Shown: positions 50,210-58,875, counted from the first letter of the stretch. The stretch: 64,000 nt of DNA from Gammaproteobacteria bacterium MFB021 (GCA_000737985.1 JNVT01000085.1:45228-109227), one strand, 5' to 3'. Program-made: numbers and translations. The notes: a model not told the origin generated them from the letters alone.

Positions 50210-53200
50210 TCAGCTATCGCTGTTGCCCTGTTCACGACGCCGCTTCTCGCGCGGGTCGTTGTGCGCACGGCGGCGGCGGGGCGGGCGTGAAGCGCCGGTC
50301 TCGTCTGCCTTGGTCTCCGGCTGGGTCTCGGCCTGGGCGACCTGAGGCTTGGCTTCAGCTTCCGGCTTGGCTTCGGTCTTGGCGACGTCGGCCTGAGCGG
50401 TTTGCGCCTTGGCTTCAGCTTCCGGCTTGGCTTCGGTCTTGGCAGCGTCGGCCTGAGCGGGCTGCGACTTGGCGTCGGCTTCCGGCTTGGCTTCGGTCTT
50501 GGTGACGTCAGCCTGAGCGGTTTGCGGCTTAGCGCCGGCTTCCGACTTGGCCTCGCTCTTGGCGGCGTCGGCCTGAGCGGCCTGCGGCTTGGCATCGCTC
50601 TTGGCGGCGTCGGCCTGAGCGGCCTGCGGCTTGACCTCGGGCTTTGCTGCTTCAGCCTGGGCGGCCTGCGGCTTGGCATCGCTCTTGGCAGCTTCAGCCT
50701 GAGCGGTCTGCGGCTTGGCGTCGGCTTCCGGCTTGGCCTCGGTCTTGGCGACGTCAGCCTGAGCGGTTTGCGGCTTGGCCTCGGTCTTGGCGACGTCAGC
50801 CTGAGCGGTCTGCGGCTGTGCCTTGGTCTCCGGCTTGGCTTCGGTCTCGGCAACGTTGGCCTGAGCGGTCTGCGGCTTGGCGTCAGCTTCCGGCTTGGCT
50901 TCGGTCTTGGCGACGTCAGCCTGAGCGGTCTGCGGCTTGGCTTCGGCTTCCGGCTTGGCTTCGGCCTTGGTGGCGTCGGCCTGAGCGGACTGCGGCTGTG
51001 GCTTGGTCTCCGGCTTGGCTTCGGTCTTGGCAGCGTCGGCCTGAGCAGCCTGCGGCTGTGCCTTGGTGTCCGGCTTGGCTTCGGCCTTGGCGGTGTCGGC
51101 CTGAGCGGCCTGCGGCTGTGCCTTGGCTTCCGGCTTGGCCTCGGCCTTGACGGCGTCGGTCTGAGCGGACTGGGGCTTGGCGTCGACTTCCGGCTTGGTG
51201 TCGACCTGCGGCTTTGCCTCGGCAGTGTCGGCCTGGGGCGCTTCGCTATCTGCCTTGGCAGCCGCCGCCTGAAGACGCTGCTGCTCCTCGGCAGCGGCCG
51301 GGTTCAGCGCGTGCTGGCGGCTACGGTTGCGCGGATTGTTACGCATGCGCTTCGGCTTGCTGTCGACACTCTCTTGCGCGGCAGCAGTGCTATCCACGGT
51401 GTCGGCCTGACGCGCCGCCTTGGGCTTGCCGGCGTTGTCGGGCTTGGCCGTCTCGGCGCGATTCTCGCTGGTGCGTTCGCCTTTGCCGCGGCTCTCCTGG
51501 CGGGGCTGGCGATTGCTCTGCTGGCGCGCGTCGTCACCGTTCTGACGGTTGTCGTTACCGCCCTGGCGGTTGTCGTTGCCGCCTTGGCGATTGTCGTTGC
51601 CGTTCTGACGGTTGCCGTTACGCCCACCCTCGTTACGGTTGTCGTTACCGCCCTGGCGGTCGTCCGACTGCCGGCGACGGCGATTGTTGCCGTTGCTCTG
51701 GCGGTTGTCGCTCCGACTGCCCTGGCGGCTGTCGTTACCGGCATCGGCCTGCTTGCCATTGTCACCGTCGCGCTTGGCACCGCTATTACGCTGCTGCTCG
51801 CCGCTGCGCTGCGAGTCGCTGTTCCGGTTACTGCGGTTGCCGCCAGCGTTGTGCGATGCCGGCTTGTCGTTGCCGCCGGTGCTGCGCGCCTGGCTGTCGC
51901 TGGCCGGGCGAGAGATCTCCTCGTCGGCGCGACGACGGCCGAACAGGCCGCGGAACAGCTGGATCAGGCCTCCGTTATGTGCCGCCTGTGGCTGCGCGGC
52001 AACGGGCTCGGACTTGGCCGGCTCGGGTTTGGCTGGCTGCGACTTGGCTTGCGCCGCGGCCGGCTGAGGCGCGGGCGCCTCCGGCTCCTGGTGCAGTGAG
52101 TCCGGGGCAGGGGCAGTGTGGAGCACGGTCTGCACGGCCGCCTGAGTGCGCTGGATCGGTTTGGCCAGGCTGGTCTCCGGCTCCTTGATCGCTTCGCTCT
52201 CGACCGAGAGCTCATAGCTCGATTTGTGCTCGTCGCCCTCTTCGCAGACGTGGTCGTCGCGCAGACGTTGGACGTCGTAGTGCGGCGTATCCATGTCCGG
52301 ATTGGGCAGCAGCAGTACGCGTACTTTCTGGCGCCGCTCGACGTCGGAGAGCACGTTGCGCTTCTCGTTGAGCAGATAGGTGGCGACAGGCACCGGGAGG
52401 ATGGCGCGAATCTGCGCGCTGCGCTCCTTCATTGCCTCTTCTTCGATCAGACGCAGGATCGAGAGTGCCATCGAGCGCACATCGCGGATCGTGCCCTGGC
52501 CGTCGCAGCGTGGGCAGACCACGCCGCTGGTCTCGCCCAGTGACGGGCGCAGACGCTGGCGCGACATCTCCATCAGGCCGAAGCGCGAGATGCGTCCGAT
52601 CTGCACTCGGGCCCGGTCGAGCTTGAGCGCGTCACGCACGCGGTTTTCCACCTCGCGCTGGTTGCGCGCCGGCGACATGTCGATGAAGTCGATCACCACC
52701 AGGCCGCCGATGTCGCGCAGACGCAGCTGGCGAGCGATCTCGTCGGCCGCTTCGAGGTTGGTCTGCAGCGCGGTTTCTTCGATGTCGGCGCCGCGGGTGG
52801 CGCGTGCCGAGTTGATGTCGATGGAGACCAGGGCCTCGGTGTGGTCGATCACCACCGAGCCGCCGGAGGGCAGCTTGACCTCGCGCTGATAGGCGGTCTC
52901 GATCTGGGACTCGATCTGGAAGCGCGAGAACAGCGGCACGTCATCGCTGTAGAGCTTGATCTTCTGCTGATACGAGGGCATCACCTGGCGGATGAAGCTG
53001 AGCGCTTCCTCGTGGACCGCGGGACTGTCGATCAGCACCTCGCCGATATCCTGGCGCAGGTAGTCGCGCATCGCGCGGATGATGACGTTGGATTCGCGGT
53101 AGATCAGGAAGGGGGCAGGGCGCTTGACCGCTTCGGCGGTGATCGCTTCCCACACCTGTACCAGGTAGTCGAGGTCCCACTGCAGCTCTTCCGACGAGCG

Positions 53201-53716
53201 GCCGATCCCGGCGGTACGCACGATCACGCCCATCTTGTCGGGCAGCGTGAGCTGGCCCATGGCGTCCTTGAGCTGGCTGCGCTCGTCACCCTCGATGCGC
53301 CGTGAGATACCGCCGGCACGGGGGTTGTTGGGCATCAGCACCAGGAAACGACCGGCCAGGCTGATGAAGGTGGTCAGCGCCGCGCCCTTGTTGCCGCGCT
53401 CCTCCTTGTCGACCTGGACGATGACTTCCTGCCCTTCCTTGAGCACCTCCTTGATATTGGGGCGCCCCGAGGGTTCCTTGGAGAAGTACTCGCGGGAGAT
53501 CTCCTTGAGCGGCAGAAAGCCGTGGCGATCGGCACCGAAGTCGACGAAGGCAGCTTCCAGGCTGGGTTCCAGGCGGGTGATCTTGCCTCGATAGATATTG
53601 GCTTTCTTCTGCTCCCGGGCGCCGGACTCGATGTCCAGATCGTAGAGCCGTTGGCCATCGACGAGGGCGACGCGCAACTCTTCCGGTTGGGTCGCGTTGA
53701 TCAGCATTCTTTTCAT
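50210..53716 (-). CDS. rne: Ribonuclease E with expanded repeat tail
   Basis: RNase E is the endonuclease and scaffold of the RNA degradosome. The 1168-residue protein starts exactly like E. coli ([20 protein letters not shown]). The catalytic half holds the S1 domain, the catalytic aspartates in [13 protein letters not shown] and VVIDFIDM, and the Zn-link CPRCDGQG. After about residue 530 the sequence becomes disordered: a membrane-targeting-like stretch ([20 protein letters not shown], about 590), an Asn/Arg/Gly-rich segment (about 610-760), then fifteen Ala/Lys/Pro/Gln repeats (851-1126) and a basic end ([19 protein letters not shown]). It is longer than E. coli RNase E (1061). The open frame upstream of ATG 53716 is leader. 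Confidence 0.96.
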   Translation of the reverse strand: MKRMLINATQPEELRVALVDGQRLYDLDIESGAREQKKANIYRGKITRLEPSLEAAFVDFGADRHGFLPLKEISREYFSKEPSGRPNIKEVLKEGQEVIVQVDKEERGNKGAALTTFISLAGRFLVLMPNNPRAGGISRRIEGDERSQLKDAMGQLTLPDKMGVIVRTAGIGRSSEELQWDLDYLVQVWEAITAEAVKRPAPFLIYRESNVIIRAMRDYLRQDIGEVLIDSPAVHEEALSFIRQVMPSYQQKIKLYSDDVPLFSRFQIESQIETAYQREVKLPSGGSVVIDHTEALVSIDINSARATRGADIEETALQTNLEAADEIARQLRLRDIGGLVVIDFIDMSPARNQREVENRVRDALKLDRARVQIGRISRFGLMEMSRQRLRPSLGETSGVVCPRCDGQGTIRDVRSMALSILRLIEEEAMKERSAQIRAILPVPVATYLLNEKRNVLSDVERRQKVRVLLLPNPDMDTPHYDVQRLRDDHVCEEGDEHKSSYELSVESEAIKEPETSLAKPIQRTQAAVQTVLHTAPAPDSLHQEPEAPAPQPAAAQAKSQPAKPEPAKSEPVAAQPQAAHNGGLIQLFRGLFGRRRADEEISRPASDSQARSTGGNDKPASHNAGGNRSNRNSDSQRSGEQQRNSGAKRDGDNGKQADAGNDSRQGSRSDNRQSNGNNRRRRQSDDRQGGNDNRNEGGRNGNRQNGNDNRQGGNDNRQGGNDNRQNGDDARQQSNRQPRQESRGKGERTSENRAETAKPDNAGKPKAARQADTVDSTAAAQESVDSKPKRMRNNPRNRSRQHALNPAAAEEQQRLQAAAAKADSEAPQADTAEAKPQVDTKPEVDAKPQSAQTDAVKAEAKPEAKAQPQAAQADTAKAEAKPDTKAQPQAAQADAAKTEAKPETKPQPQSAQADATKAEAKPEAEAKPQTAQADVAKTEAKPEADAKPQTAQANVAETEAKPETKAQPQTAQADVAKTEAKPQTAQADVAKTEAKPEADAKPQTAQAEAAKSDAKPQAAQAEAAKPEVKPQAAQADAAKSDAKPQAAQADAAKSEAKSEAGAKPQTAQADVTKTEAKPEADAKSQPAQADAAKTEAKPEAEAKAQTAQADVAKTEAKPEAEAKPQVAQAETQPETKADETGASRPPRRRRAHNDPREKRRREQGNSDS
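50339..51166 (-). repeat. 60/42-bp tandem repeats in the rne C-terminal coding region
   Basis: Fifteen consecutive units encode the pattern [20 protein letters not shown]. Eleven are 20 residues (60 bp) and four are 14 residues (42 bp), the short ones lacking six residues between two AKP sequences. Units are imperfect (Ala/Val/Thr, Asp/Glu and Asp/Ala swaps). All lengths are multiples of three, so copy-number change keeps the frame. On the plus strand the repeats create long open frames that are not genes. Confidence 0.92.
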
Positions 53717-54361
53717 GACATCTCGCAAATTCAGCGTGCCGGTGGAAGGCAGGCCTGAATCGGCGACGACGAACCGCAAGCTGTCGTGCTGTGCTCGCGC
53801 ACATTGGTGGAGCGACCCCGCAGGAGGAACAAGCTTCACGTGAGCCAGAAAGAACTTGGCGTGTCACCAACGCGTGGAACCGCGTCGAGACTCGAAAGGA
53901 CTGCCCGGTCGCTGCGCGCCAGGTGGTCTCTTGTCCCCCTGGCCGCAGTCGGGTCGACGCTCGTCGAGCCCTTTGGCGTGCTGGCTGATTACCTTGGCAT
54001 CTCTGCTGTCCTGACCTGCTTGTCTGGGTGCTGCACGAACATGTGTTGAGTACGAAACGGTGGCGGAACATGTCACGGTGCGCATCGATCAGCCGCATCC
54101 GGTCCCGCAGACTGCCGTCTATATCACTTGGCATTGTTCGGTTCGGCGACGCCTTCCACCGGTACTTGTGGGTTTCCCTGGGAGAGGTGCACTGGCGTTG
54201 TCGTCAGTGCGTGGCTCCCGGCAGGGGCAGGGCGTTCCAAACGTGTTTTGATCGACCCAGAGCGTGTGACTTTCGCTAACCCTCTGGGGGATCGAGACAT
54301 TTTTTCGCTCCGGCCAGCGTATTCAGGGGCTGGCGCCGACGTGGAGATAGCCACTGAGCGA
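53717..54361 (-). promoter_or_regulatory. Long rne 5' leader
   Basis: If the promoter at 54368-54397 is used, rne has a leader of about 645 nt. RNase E in enterics autoregulates through a structured 361-nt leader. Here possible stems include GCACTG/CAGTGC around 54188-54210 and CCCAGAG/CTCTGGG around 54256-54288. No gene is evident: open frames in the region lack ribosome binding sites and recognisable products. Confidence 0.5.
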
Positions 54362-54367
54362 CATCGC

Positions 54368-54397
54368 AATATAACAGTAATGGCGCGCGGGCGGCAA
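54368..54397 (-). promoter_or_regulatory. Candidate extended -10 promoter of rne
   Basis: On the minus strand TTGCCG (54392-54397), an 18-bp spacer, and TATATT (54368-54373) preceded by TGT, an extended -10. It points toward rne with a predicted start near 54361. Confidence 0.45.
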
Positions 54398-54425
54398 TTG
54401 AGGTCGCGCCTTGCGGGGAGTGCGT

Positions 54426-54431
54426 TAGAAT
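54426..54431 (+). promoter_or_regulatory. Candidate -10 element of rluC
   Basis: TAGAAT, five of six consensus bases, 53 bp before the rluC ATG. No good -35 is seen at 16-18 bp, so this is weak. Confidence 0.3.
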
Positions 54432-54483
54432 GGCCGGCCGTCGGCGCCAGAGGCCGCCGATTTGCGTTGCCGAGGAGTCAAGC

Positions 54484-55431
54484 ATGGCCGAGGGCCAGGA
54501 AGTCCAGTTCATCGAAGTCAGCGAGTCCCAGGCGGGGCAGCGGATCGACAATTTTCTGCGTACCCGGCTCAAGGGGGCGCCGAAGTCGCTGATCTATCGG
54601 ATCGTGCGTAAGGGCGAGGTACGGGTCAACAAGAAGCGGATCAAGGCCGACTATCGGCTGCAGAGTGGCGACCTCGTGCGGGTGCCGCCGCTGCGGCTGA
54701 CGCCGGAGAGCGCGGTCAAGGAGGCCAGCGAGGGGCTGCGCAATCTACTTGCCGGCAGCGTGCTGGTCGAAAGCCCCGACTGGCTGGTGATCAACAAGCC
54801 CTCTGGCCTGGCGGTGCACGGCGGCAGCGGGGTCAAGATCGGACTGATCGAAGCGCTGCGCCAGGTGCGTGAGGACCTCGACTTTCTCGAGCTGGTGCAC
54901 CGTCTCGACCGCGACACCTCGGGCTGCCTGCTGCTGGCCAAGAATCGCACCGCGCTGCTCTCGCTCAACGCCGCCATGAAGGAGCGGCGCATGGAGAAGA
55001 AGTATCTGGCGCTGGTGCAAGGGCGCTGGCCGGCGCGGCGCGACTATGTCAGCGCGCGGCTGGATCGCTACGATGCCGGCAACGGTGAGCGCCGGGTGCG
55101 CGTGGACGACGCCGGCAAGGTCTCACGCACCCGCTTTGCCGTACGCGAGACGCTGCCCCGGGTGACCCTGGTCGAGGCCGAGCCGGTCACCGGGCGCACG
55201 CACCAGATACGCGTGCACGCCGCCCATGCCGGGCATGCGTTGCTGGGCGACGACAAGTACGGCACGCCGGAGGGTGAGCGCATGGCTCGGGGGCTGGGGC
55301 TCGATCGGCTGTTCCTGCACGCGCTGACGCTGACCTTCCCCGATCCCAAGAGCGGTCGCGACGTACAGGCGCGGGCGCCGCTGGAGGCATCGCTGGAACG
55401 GGCGTTGGAGCGGGCACGGCATGCCTCTTGA
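54484..55431 (+). CDS. rluC: 23S rRNA pseudouridine synthase RluC
   Basis: RluC makes pseudouridine at 23S rRNA positions 955, 2504 and 2580 (E. coli numbering). The 315-residue protein has an N-terminal S4 RNA-binding domain (GQRIDNFLRTRLKGAPKSLI) and the catalytic domain with D142 in LVHRLDRDTSGCLLLAKN. VTGRTHQIRVHAAHAGHALL is also diagnostic. ATG 54484 follows GAGGAG. Divergent from rne, as in enterics and pseudomonads. It overlaps the HAD gene by 11 nt. Confidence 0.95.
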   Translation: MAEGQEVQFIEVSESQAGQRIDNFLRTRLKGAPKSLIYRIVRKGEVRVNKKRIKADYRLQSGDLVRVPPLRLTPESAVKEASEGLRNLLAGSVLVESPDWLVINKPSGLAVHGGSGVKIGLIEALRQVREDLDFLELVHRLDRDTSGCLLLAKNRTALLSLNAAMKERRMEKKYLALVQGRWPARRDYVSARLDRYDAGNGERRVRVDDAGKVSRTRFAVRETLPRVTLVEAEPVTGRTHQIRVHAAHAGHALLGDDKYGTPEGERMARGLGLDRLFLHALTLTFPDPKSGRDVQARAPLEASLERALERARHAS

Positions 55432-56134
55432 CGCTCGTCTGCAGGGGGCGCCGCGGGCCTGCCGTTATCGGCTGGTGATATTCGACTGGGATGGCACGCT
55501 GATGGACTCGGCGGCGCGGATCGTCGCCTGCATGGAGGCTGCCGCGGACGAGCTCGGCTGGGTGGCACCGACGCCGGCGGCGATCCGCGACATCATCGGG
55601 CTGGGTCTGCCTGAGGCGATGGAGGCGCTCTATCCGGGGGTCGGGGCGTTGGAGCGGGATACCCTGCAGGCCGCGTTCAGCCGGCAGTTCCGCCTTGCCG
55701 ACCAGGTGCCGTCGCCGTTCTTCCCCGGCGTGCGCGAGGGCATGGCGCAACTGCGCCAGACGCCCGGTTGTCGCCTGGCGGTGGCCACTGGCAAGAGTCG
55801 GCGAGGTCTCGATCGCGTCTTCGCCCACCACGGCTGCGGCGAGTGGTTCGTGGCCAGCCGCACCGCCGACCAGACCCGCTCCAAGCCGCATCCGCAGATG
55901 CTCGAGGAGCTGCTGGCGATGTGCCAGCTGCCGCCCGAAGCGGCGGTCATGATCGGCGATACCGAGTACGATCTGGAAATGGCGCGGGCGCTGGGCATGG
56001 ATCGGGTGGCGGTGAGCTATGGCGTCCATGCGCGTGACCGGCTGCTCGCCAGTGAGCCGGTGCACGTCGCCGATGATTTTGCCGGATTGGTCGAGTGGCT
56101 GTTGCCCGGCCCGGCTCGAGAAGGCTACGCGTGA
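55421..56134 (+). CDS. HAD-family phosphatase (phosphoglycolate phosphatase-like)
   Basis: A 237-residue HAD hydrolase with motif I FDWDGTLMDS (nucleophile Asp), motif II in VATGKSRRGLD, motif III Lys in SKPHPQML, and motif IV IGDTEYDLEMARALG. The helical cap is of the Gph type. The substrate is not known. The gene overlaps rluC by 11 nt, and the pair rluC-HAD-sppA is conserved in Pseudomonas. Confidence 0.9.
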   Translation: MPLDARLQGAPRACRYRLVIFDWDGTLMDSAARIVACMEAAADELGWVAPTPAAIRDIIGLGLPEAMEALYPGVGALERDTLQAAFSRQFRLADQVPSPFFPGVREGMAQLRQTPGCRLAVATGKSRRGLDRVFAHHGCGEWFVASRTADQTRSKPHPQMLEELLAMCQLPPEAAVMIGDTEYDLEMARALGMDRVAVSYGVHARDRLLASEPVHVADDFAGLVEWLLPGPAREGYA

Positions 56135-56194
56135 CACCTGGCATGGCCACGTATTCGCATCGATCGCTGCGCGTCTGGCGCAAGGAGTGAGCAG

Positions 56195-57253
56195 ATGAGT
56201 GATCAACGGCACGACGACTGGACCGATGGCCCCGAGCTCTCCGCGGAGGCCGCCCGCGCTCGGCGCGACGCGGCGCAGACCGCTGCCGGCGCGGACGACG
56301 AGAGCGTCAGACTGGCGGAGATTCGGCTGCTCGACCGCTGGATCGGCGACGTGCTGGCCGAACAGCGGCGCTCGAGGCGCTGGAAGATCTTCTTTCGTCT
56401 GCTGTTCGCCGGCGTGATCATTGCCGGGCTGGCACTGAGTGCCTACGGTCTGCTGCTCGCCCAGGGGCAGGATGCCGCCAGTGGCGAGCGTCATCTGGGT
56501 GTGGTCGACGTCTCGGGGCCCATCGATGCCCAGGGTCAGGCGAGCGCCGAGCGGATCATCGAAGGGCTGCGGCGCGCCTGGCGCGATCCCGACAGCGAGG
56601 CGGTGGTGCTGCACATCAATAGCCCCGGCGGCAGTCCGGTGCAGTCGCAGCGAGTCTATGACGAAATTCGCTACCTCGAATCCCAGGGTGACAAGCCGAT
56701 CCTGGCGGTGATCGAGGATATCGGCGCCAGCGGCGCCTACTATATGGCCTCGGCGGCGGATCGGATCTACGCCTCGCCAGCCAGTCTGGTGGGATCGATC
56801 GGCGTGATCAGTGCGGGCTTCGGCCTGCAGGGGGCGATCGACAAGCTGGGCGTCGAGCGTCGGGTGTTCACCTCGGGGGAGAACAAGGCGTTTCTCGATC
56901 CTTTCTCGCCCGTGGCGCCAGCGCAGCGCGAATTCTGGCAGTCGGTGCTCGATACCACGCACCAGCAGTTCATCGATGCGGTGAAGTCGGGGCGCGGCAA
57001 GCGCCTGAGTGACGACCCGCGCATCTTCTCCGGGCTGGTATGGACCGGTCAGCAGGCGCTACAGCTGGGGCTGATCGACGATATCAGCAATCTCGAGCAG
57101 CTCTCGCGCAGCCGCCTGGGCAAGGTCAGTCTGGAGGACTACACGCCGGCGCTCGACCCCTGGTCGCTGTTTTCCCAGAAGCTGACCCAGGCGGCGGCAC
57201 ACTGGCTGGGGATCAGCGAGGCCGCTTCGCCGGTGCGCTATCAGTTGCCCTGA
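56195..57253 (+). CDS. sppA: Signal peptide peptidase SppA, short form
   Basis: A 352-residue S49-family serine protease that degrades cleaved signal peptides in the inner membrane. One membrane helix lies near residues 68-88 (FRLLFAGVIIAGLALSAYGL). The catalytic dyad is S179 in DIGASGAYYMASAADRIYA and K231 in TSGENKAFLDPF. It is the single-domain form, half the length of E. coli SppA. It overlaps the convergent maf gene by 13 nt tail to tail, so both coding ends share sequence. Confidence 0.93.
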   Translation: MSDQRHDDWTDGPELSAEAARARRDAAQTAAGADDESVRLAEIRLLDRWIGDVLAEQRRSRRWKIFFRLLFAGVIIAGLALSAYGLLLAQGQDAASGERHLGVVDVSGPIDAQGQASAERIIEGLRRAWRDPDSEAVVLHINSPGGSPVQSQRVYDEIRYLESQGDKPILAVIEDIGASGAYYMASAADRIYASPASLVGSIGVISAGFGLQGAIDKLGVERRVFTSGENKAFLDPFSPVAPAQREFWQSVLDTTHQQFIDAVKSGRGKRLSDDPRIFSGLVWTGQQALQLGLIDDISNLEQLSRSRLGKVSLEDYTPALDPWSLFSQKLTQAAAHWLGISEAASPVRYQLP

Positions 57254-57840
57254 GGTGTCGCTGCCAGCGGATCCATGCCGGCTTCGCGCAGCAGTTCGCA
57301 CAGGCGCATTAGCGGTAGCCCGATCAGGGTGTTGGGGTCGCTGCCTTCGAAGCGCTCGAACAGGGCGACACCCAGCCCTTCCATGCGGAAGCTGCCGGCG
57401 CTGTCGAAAGGGCGCTCGCGGCTGACGTAGGTCTCGATCTCGGCGTCGCTGAGCTGTCGAAAATGCACGTCGTAGGTGTCGTGGGTGACCCAGTGGCGGC
57501 CGCTGGCGGTATCGACCAGTGCGAGGCCGGTCATGAAACGCACGCGTTGCCCCGAAAAACGGCGCAGGTTGGCACAGGCGGTGGCGTGATCGCCGGGCTT
57601 GCCCAGGATGTCATCCTCGAACAGTGCCAACTGGTCGGAGCCGACGATCAGATGCGTGGGAAACTGCGCCGCGACGGCCTGCGCCTTGCCGAGCGCCAGG
57701 CGGTGCGCCAGCGCCGTCGGTGTCTCGTTCTTGCGATGGCTCTCATCGATATCGGGCGCAGCCCAGGTGAAAGGGAGTGCCAGGCGCTCGAGTAGCTGGC
57801 GGCGATAGGGGGAGCTGGAGGCGAGTACCAGTCGCGACAT
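57241..57840 (-). CDS. Maf-family nucleotide pyrophosphatase (YceF type)
   Basis: A 199-residue Maf protein closest by eye to E. coli YceF, the 7-methyl-GTP pyrophosphatase branch. Family sequences: LVLASSSPYRRQLLERL, LIVGSDQLALF, FRMEGLGVALFERFEGSDPN and TLIGLPLMRLCELLREAG. It would clear modified nucleotides. The ATG has AAGGAAA upstream. It is divergent from the yceD-rpmF-fab cluster with a 470-bp regulatory region between. Confidence 0.93.
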   Translation of the reverse strand: MSRLVLASSSPYRRQLLERLALPFTWAAPDIDESHRKNETPTALAHRLALGKAQAVAAQFPTHLIVGSDQLALFEDDILGKPGDHATACANLRRFSGQRVRFMTGLALVDTASGRHWVTHDTYDVHFRQLSDAEIETYVSRERPFDSAGSFRMEGLGVALFERFEGSDPNTLIGLPLMRLCELLREAGMDPLAATPQGN

Positions 57841-57946
57841 GGGGTTTCCTTACTCAATGGTTGTCGGGGCGATGGGGTGACGCGGCCGTCGTCGCTTCTC
57901 GACGGACAGCGAGGACGGACCGCGAGATGGTGGCGATGGTCGGCAA

Positions 57947-58015
57947 GGTGGTTTAGTCAGTCGCTATGACTCTGTCACTATTACTTAGTCATTATTACTC
58001 AGTCGCTGGGGTCAG
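57947..58015. repeat. A+T-rich 14-bp tandem repeats upstream of yceD
   Basis: Units at 57975 (TCACTATTACTTAG) and 57989 (TCATTATTACTCAG) share 12 of 14 bases. A third unit at 57961 (TCGCTATGACTCTG) matches 10 of 14 with the first. Degenerate flanking units lie at 57947 and 58003. The block sits between the divergent maf and yceD genes and is far more A+T-rich than its surroundings. Confidence 0.65.
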
Positions 58016-58025
58016 TTTGTTTTAA

Positions 58026-58040
58026 GTGCAAACGTTTCAC
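58026..58040. promoter_or_regulatory. LacI-family-like palindrome
   Basis: GTGCAAACGTTTCAC, with perfect 8-bp core AAACGTTT at 58030-58037. The GCAAACGTTT core equals the centre of the E. coli PurR box, and CpG-centred palindromes are typical of LacI-family operators. The bound protein is unknown. Confidence 0.35.
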
Positions 58041-58126
58041 GCTTGGCAGGATCTCGCCGCTGACTTACCGCTTGGCGTATTTGTCGACGACACGTGCTTG
58101 ACGTCGAAAACTCTCGTGCTTGGCGT
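58041..58126. repeat. Four dispersed GCTTGRCRK-like motifs
   Basis: Copies at 58041 (GCTTGGCAG), 58070 (GCTTGGCGT), 58096 (GCTTGACGT) and 58118 (GCTTGGCGT), all in the same orientation, spaced 29, 26 and 22 bp. Two are identical 9-mers. They follow directly after the 14-bp repeat block. Confidence 0.6.
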
Positions 58127-58274
58127 CTAAAAAGCGTGCGCGAACGCTGGGTGCTTTCAGGCTATCATGCCGCTCGTGGCGCGGCGCACAGGCGCTGTCG
58201 ACGCTCTTTGCGTCGTCACCCTGTGGCGCCCGCCTATTTCAGCAATGTCTCCAGCATAGTCGCGATCAAGTGCT

Positions 58275-58303
58275 TTGACAGAGACAGGTCGAATCCCTAT
58301 CAT
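58275..58303 (+). promoter_or_regulatory. Near-consensus sigma70 promoter of yceD-rpmF-plsX
   Basis: TTGACA (58275-58280), 17-bp spacer, TATCAT (58298-58303): perfect -35 and five of six at -10. Start sites 6-10 nt after the -10 fall at 58309-58313, while the yceD ATG is at 58313. The mRNA would have a leader of 0-4 nt. Confidence 0.75.
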
Positions 58304-58312
58304 GGCGCGCCT

Positions 58313-58843
58313 ATGTTGACCAGACGACTTCCCGCGACCGTCGAGCCTTATCGCCTCGCGGCCAACCATGAGCTACTTGAGGGCACTGTAGACCTCGAGT
58401 CGCTGTCGCGCCTTGCCGCCGAGATCGGTGCGCAGAACGGTGCGGCTCAGGTATCGCTGCAGTTCGGGCGCGATGCCCAGCGCCGCCACCTGATCGAAGG
58501 TGAGCTGTCGGCGCAGCTGCAGATACCGTGCCGACGCTGCCTGCAACCGATGAGCGTGCCGGTGTCGAGTCGTTTCCAGCTCGCCGTGGTGAGCAGTGAC
58601 GCGCTGGCTTCCGAGGTGCCGAGTGAGTATGAGCCGGTACTGGTCGACAACGAACATCTCGACCTGCTTGGGGCGATCGAGGACGAGCTGCTGCTGAGTC
58701 TTCCTCAGGTGGTCTATCACGAAGAGGCGGACTGTGCCGTCTCGCGTGATCAGATGCAGAGCGGAGAGAGCGCCGACGAACGGGTGCCCGCTCGAACCGA
58801 TAGCCCCTTCGATGTCTTGAAGACGTTGAAGGGAAAACTCTAA
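58313..58843 (+). CDS. yceD: YceD (DUF177) protein upstream of rpmF
   Basis: YceD is a conserved 23S rRNA-accumulation protein of unclear mechanism, always next to rpmF. This 176-residue protein begins [19 protein letters not shown], matching the N-terminus of E. coli YceD, so ATG 58313 is the right start even though no ribosome binding site precedes it. The two conserved cysteines are in [10 protein letters not shown], with [20 protein letters not shown] further on and a late Cys in HEEADCAVS. The open frame upstream of the ATG is non-coding. Confidence 0.93.
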   Translation: MLTRRLPATVEPYRLAANHELLEGTVDLESLSRLAAEIGAQNGAAQVSLQFGRDAQRRHLIEGELSAQLQIPCRRCLQPMSVPVSSRFQLAVVSSDALASEVPSEYEPVLVDNEHLDLLGAIEDELLLSLPQVVYHEEADCAVSRDQMQSGESADERVPARTDSPFDVLKTLKGKL

Positions 58844-58875
58844 AACCGAATGACACTGACGTTGGAGTCATCATC

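Noticed and set aside
50339..51166. Regularly spaced repeats considered as a CRISPR array
   Set aside because: Units are contiguous, in frame and protein-coding, without unique spacers or cas genes nearby.
50402..52099. Long plus-strand open frame (565 codons) opposite rne, rich in Gly/Leu/Arg repeats
   Set aside because: It is the antisense of the rne repeat region; its repetitive composition follows directly from the rne repeats, and rne is a certain gene.
53786..54049. Open frame of 87 codons in the rne/rluC gap
   Set aside because: No ribosome binding site, no recognisable family, and the region is better explained as the rne leader.
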